A stretch of DNA of 25,017 bases, taken from positions 1-25,017 of the forward strand of contig JBFWRS010000045.1 of assembly GCA_050248795.1 (NCBI GenBank), written 5' to 3'. Position numbers and translations under genes: made by a program. Source of the DNA: CAZTDU01 sp050248795 (GTDB lineage Bacteria; Pseudomonadota; Gammaproteobacteria; Burkholderiales; SG8-39). Below the pieces are notes generated by a model, which made no database searches, was not told the origin of the DNA, and was given only the letters and a program-made list of their open reading frames with translations. Positions 24,453-25,017 of the stretch are shown in pieces. Numbering within the stretch: position 1 is the first letter of the stretch; each line of letters opens with the position of its first letter.

Positions 24453-24770
24453 CTAGCGCGCCTGCTCGGCGGCGGCCGCAGCCTGCTCCAGCGCCAGGTC
24501 GACGCGTTCGCGCAATTCCTTGCCAGCCTTGAAGTGGGGTACGAACTTCTCCGGCACCTGGACCTTCTCGCCCGACTTCGGGTTGCGCCCTACGCGCGGC
24601 GGGCGGTAGTTCAGGCCGAAGCTGCCGAAACCGCGGATCTCGATGCGGTTTCCGGCCAGCAGGGCGTGGGACATGGCGTCCAGGACCATCTTCACCGCGA
24701 ACTCCGCGTCCTTCGCCACCAGCTGCGGATAGCGCTGCGCCAGGCGCGCGATGAGCTCCGATTTGGTCAT
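24453..24770 (-). CDS. ihfB: Integration host factor subunit beta
   Basis: A 105-residue nucleoid protein that pairs with IHF-alpha to bind and sharply bend DNA. The DNABII fold is clear: MTKSELIARLAQRYP at the N-terminus, GNRIEIRGFGSFGLNYR (40-56), and the beta-arm GRNPKSGEKVQVPEK (61-75) with the intercalating Pro64. The order rpsA-ihfB-lapA is the conserved one in proteobacteria. A 43-bp gap separates it from the S1 gene, with no clear terminator, so it is likely partly co-transcribed. The alanine-rich tail (after about residue 93) is slightly longer than in E. coli. Confidence 0.97.
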   Translation of the reverse strand: MTKSELIARLAQRYPQLVAKDAEFAVKMVLDAMSHALLAGNRIEIRGFGSFGLNYRPPRVGRNPKSGEKVQVPEKFVPHFKAGKELRERVDLALEQAAAAAEQAR

Positions 24771-24813
24771 GGCGATACCGTCTCCCGTGCCCTGGGCCAG
24801 GCGTCAGTCCCGT

Positions 24814-25017
24814 CTACTGCTTGCCGTCGCGGTTGTCGAGCTTGGCGCGCAGCAGCGCACCGAGGTTGGTGGCGCCGGCGCTCGCCGCCGCGTTCTCGGA
24901 ACGCAACTGCTTCATCGCGTCGGTTTCCTCGGCCATGTCCTTCGCCTTCACCGACAGGTTGATCGAGCGGTTCTTGCGGTCGACGTTGATGATCATCGCC
25001 TGCACCTTGTCGCCCTC
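24814..25017 (-). CDS. rpsA: 30S ribosomal protein S1, C-terminal end only
   Basis: The frame is open to the window edge, so only the last 67 residues of a protein usually about 560 long are seen. VDRKNRSINLSVKAKDMAEE is the end of the last S1 (OB-fold) RNA-binding repeat, followed by a flexible tail finishing NLGALLRAKLDNRDGKQ, typical of betaproteobacterial S1. S1 helps messenger RNA bind to the small ribosomal subunit. The position before ihfB supports the call. Confidence 0.95.
   Translation of the reverse strand, partial: EGDKVQAMIINVDRKNRSINLSVKAKDMAEETDAMKQLRSENAAASAGATNLGALLRAKLDNRDGKQ

Overview
The window looks like a chromosomal segment of a GC-rich betaproteobacterium, probably of the Burkholderiales or a neighbouring order. 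The evidence is the high GC content, the run rpsA-ihfB-lapA-lapB-ugd-hldA-hldD-cysM, a separate heptose kinase (the two halves of HldE are not fused here), a Bug/TctC-type binding protein beside a LysR regulator, and an S1 tail ending in a TNLGALLRAKLDN-like sequence. No phage, insertion sequence, CRISPR array or plasmid function is visible. Almost all of the DNA is coding, and no gap exceeds about 155 bases. Long open frames antisense to real genes are common, as expected at this GC content.

Left part (1-8442). A flavin reductase-like gene runs in from the left edge. It is followed by a membrane c-di-GMP enzyme with intact GGDEF and EAL domains and a small exported SH3-META protein, both on the plus strand. 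Converging on them is a tight minus-strand unit: UvrD-like helicase, ABC ATPase and ABC-2 permease (YadG/YadH type). Divergent from the helicase is a CnoX/YbbN-type thioredoxin-TPR protein with a complete WCGPC site.

Middle part (8547-13693). This is the most accessory-looking stretch. A plus-strand unit encodes an NAD(P)-type medium-chain oxidoreductase, an acyl-CoA synthetase-like AMP-forming ligase and a small protein of the L-2-amino-thiazoline-4-carboxylate (ATC) hydrolase family. A convergent Bug-type periplasmic binding protein and a divergent LysR regulator follow. Together they read as a small uptake and catabolism locus for an unidentified acid. It is the best candidate here for an undescribed pathway.

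Core block (13707-16717). On the minus strand lie tRNA-Ser(UGA), lysC (aspartate kinase), tRNA-Ser(GCU) and an Ada C-terminal/Ogt-like alkyltransferase, whose ribosome binding site overlaps the tRNA CCA end. A Bax inhibitor-1/YccA membrane protein gene points the other way and ends at a strong hairpin terminator shared with the next operon.

Right part (16723-25017). Ten minus-strand genes are packed with overlaps or very short gaps: rpsA (C-terminal end only), ihfB, lapA, lapB, ugd, hldA/rfaE1, hldD/rfaD, cysM, a DEDDy exonuclease and rlmD. They join ribosome and nucleoid functions to control of lipopolysaccharide synthesis (LapA/LapB), UDP-glucuronate supply and heptose supply for the LPS core, with cysteine synthesis and 23S rRNA methylation at the end.
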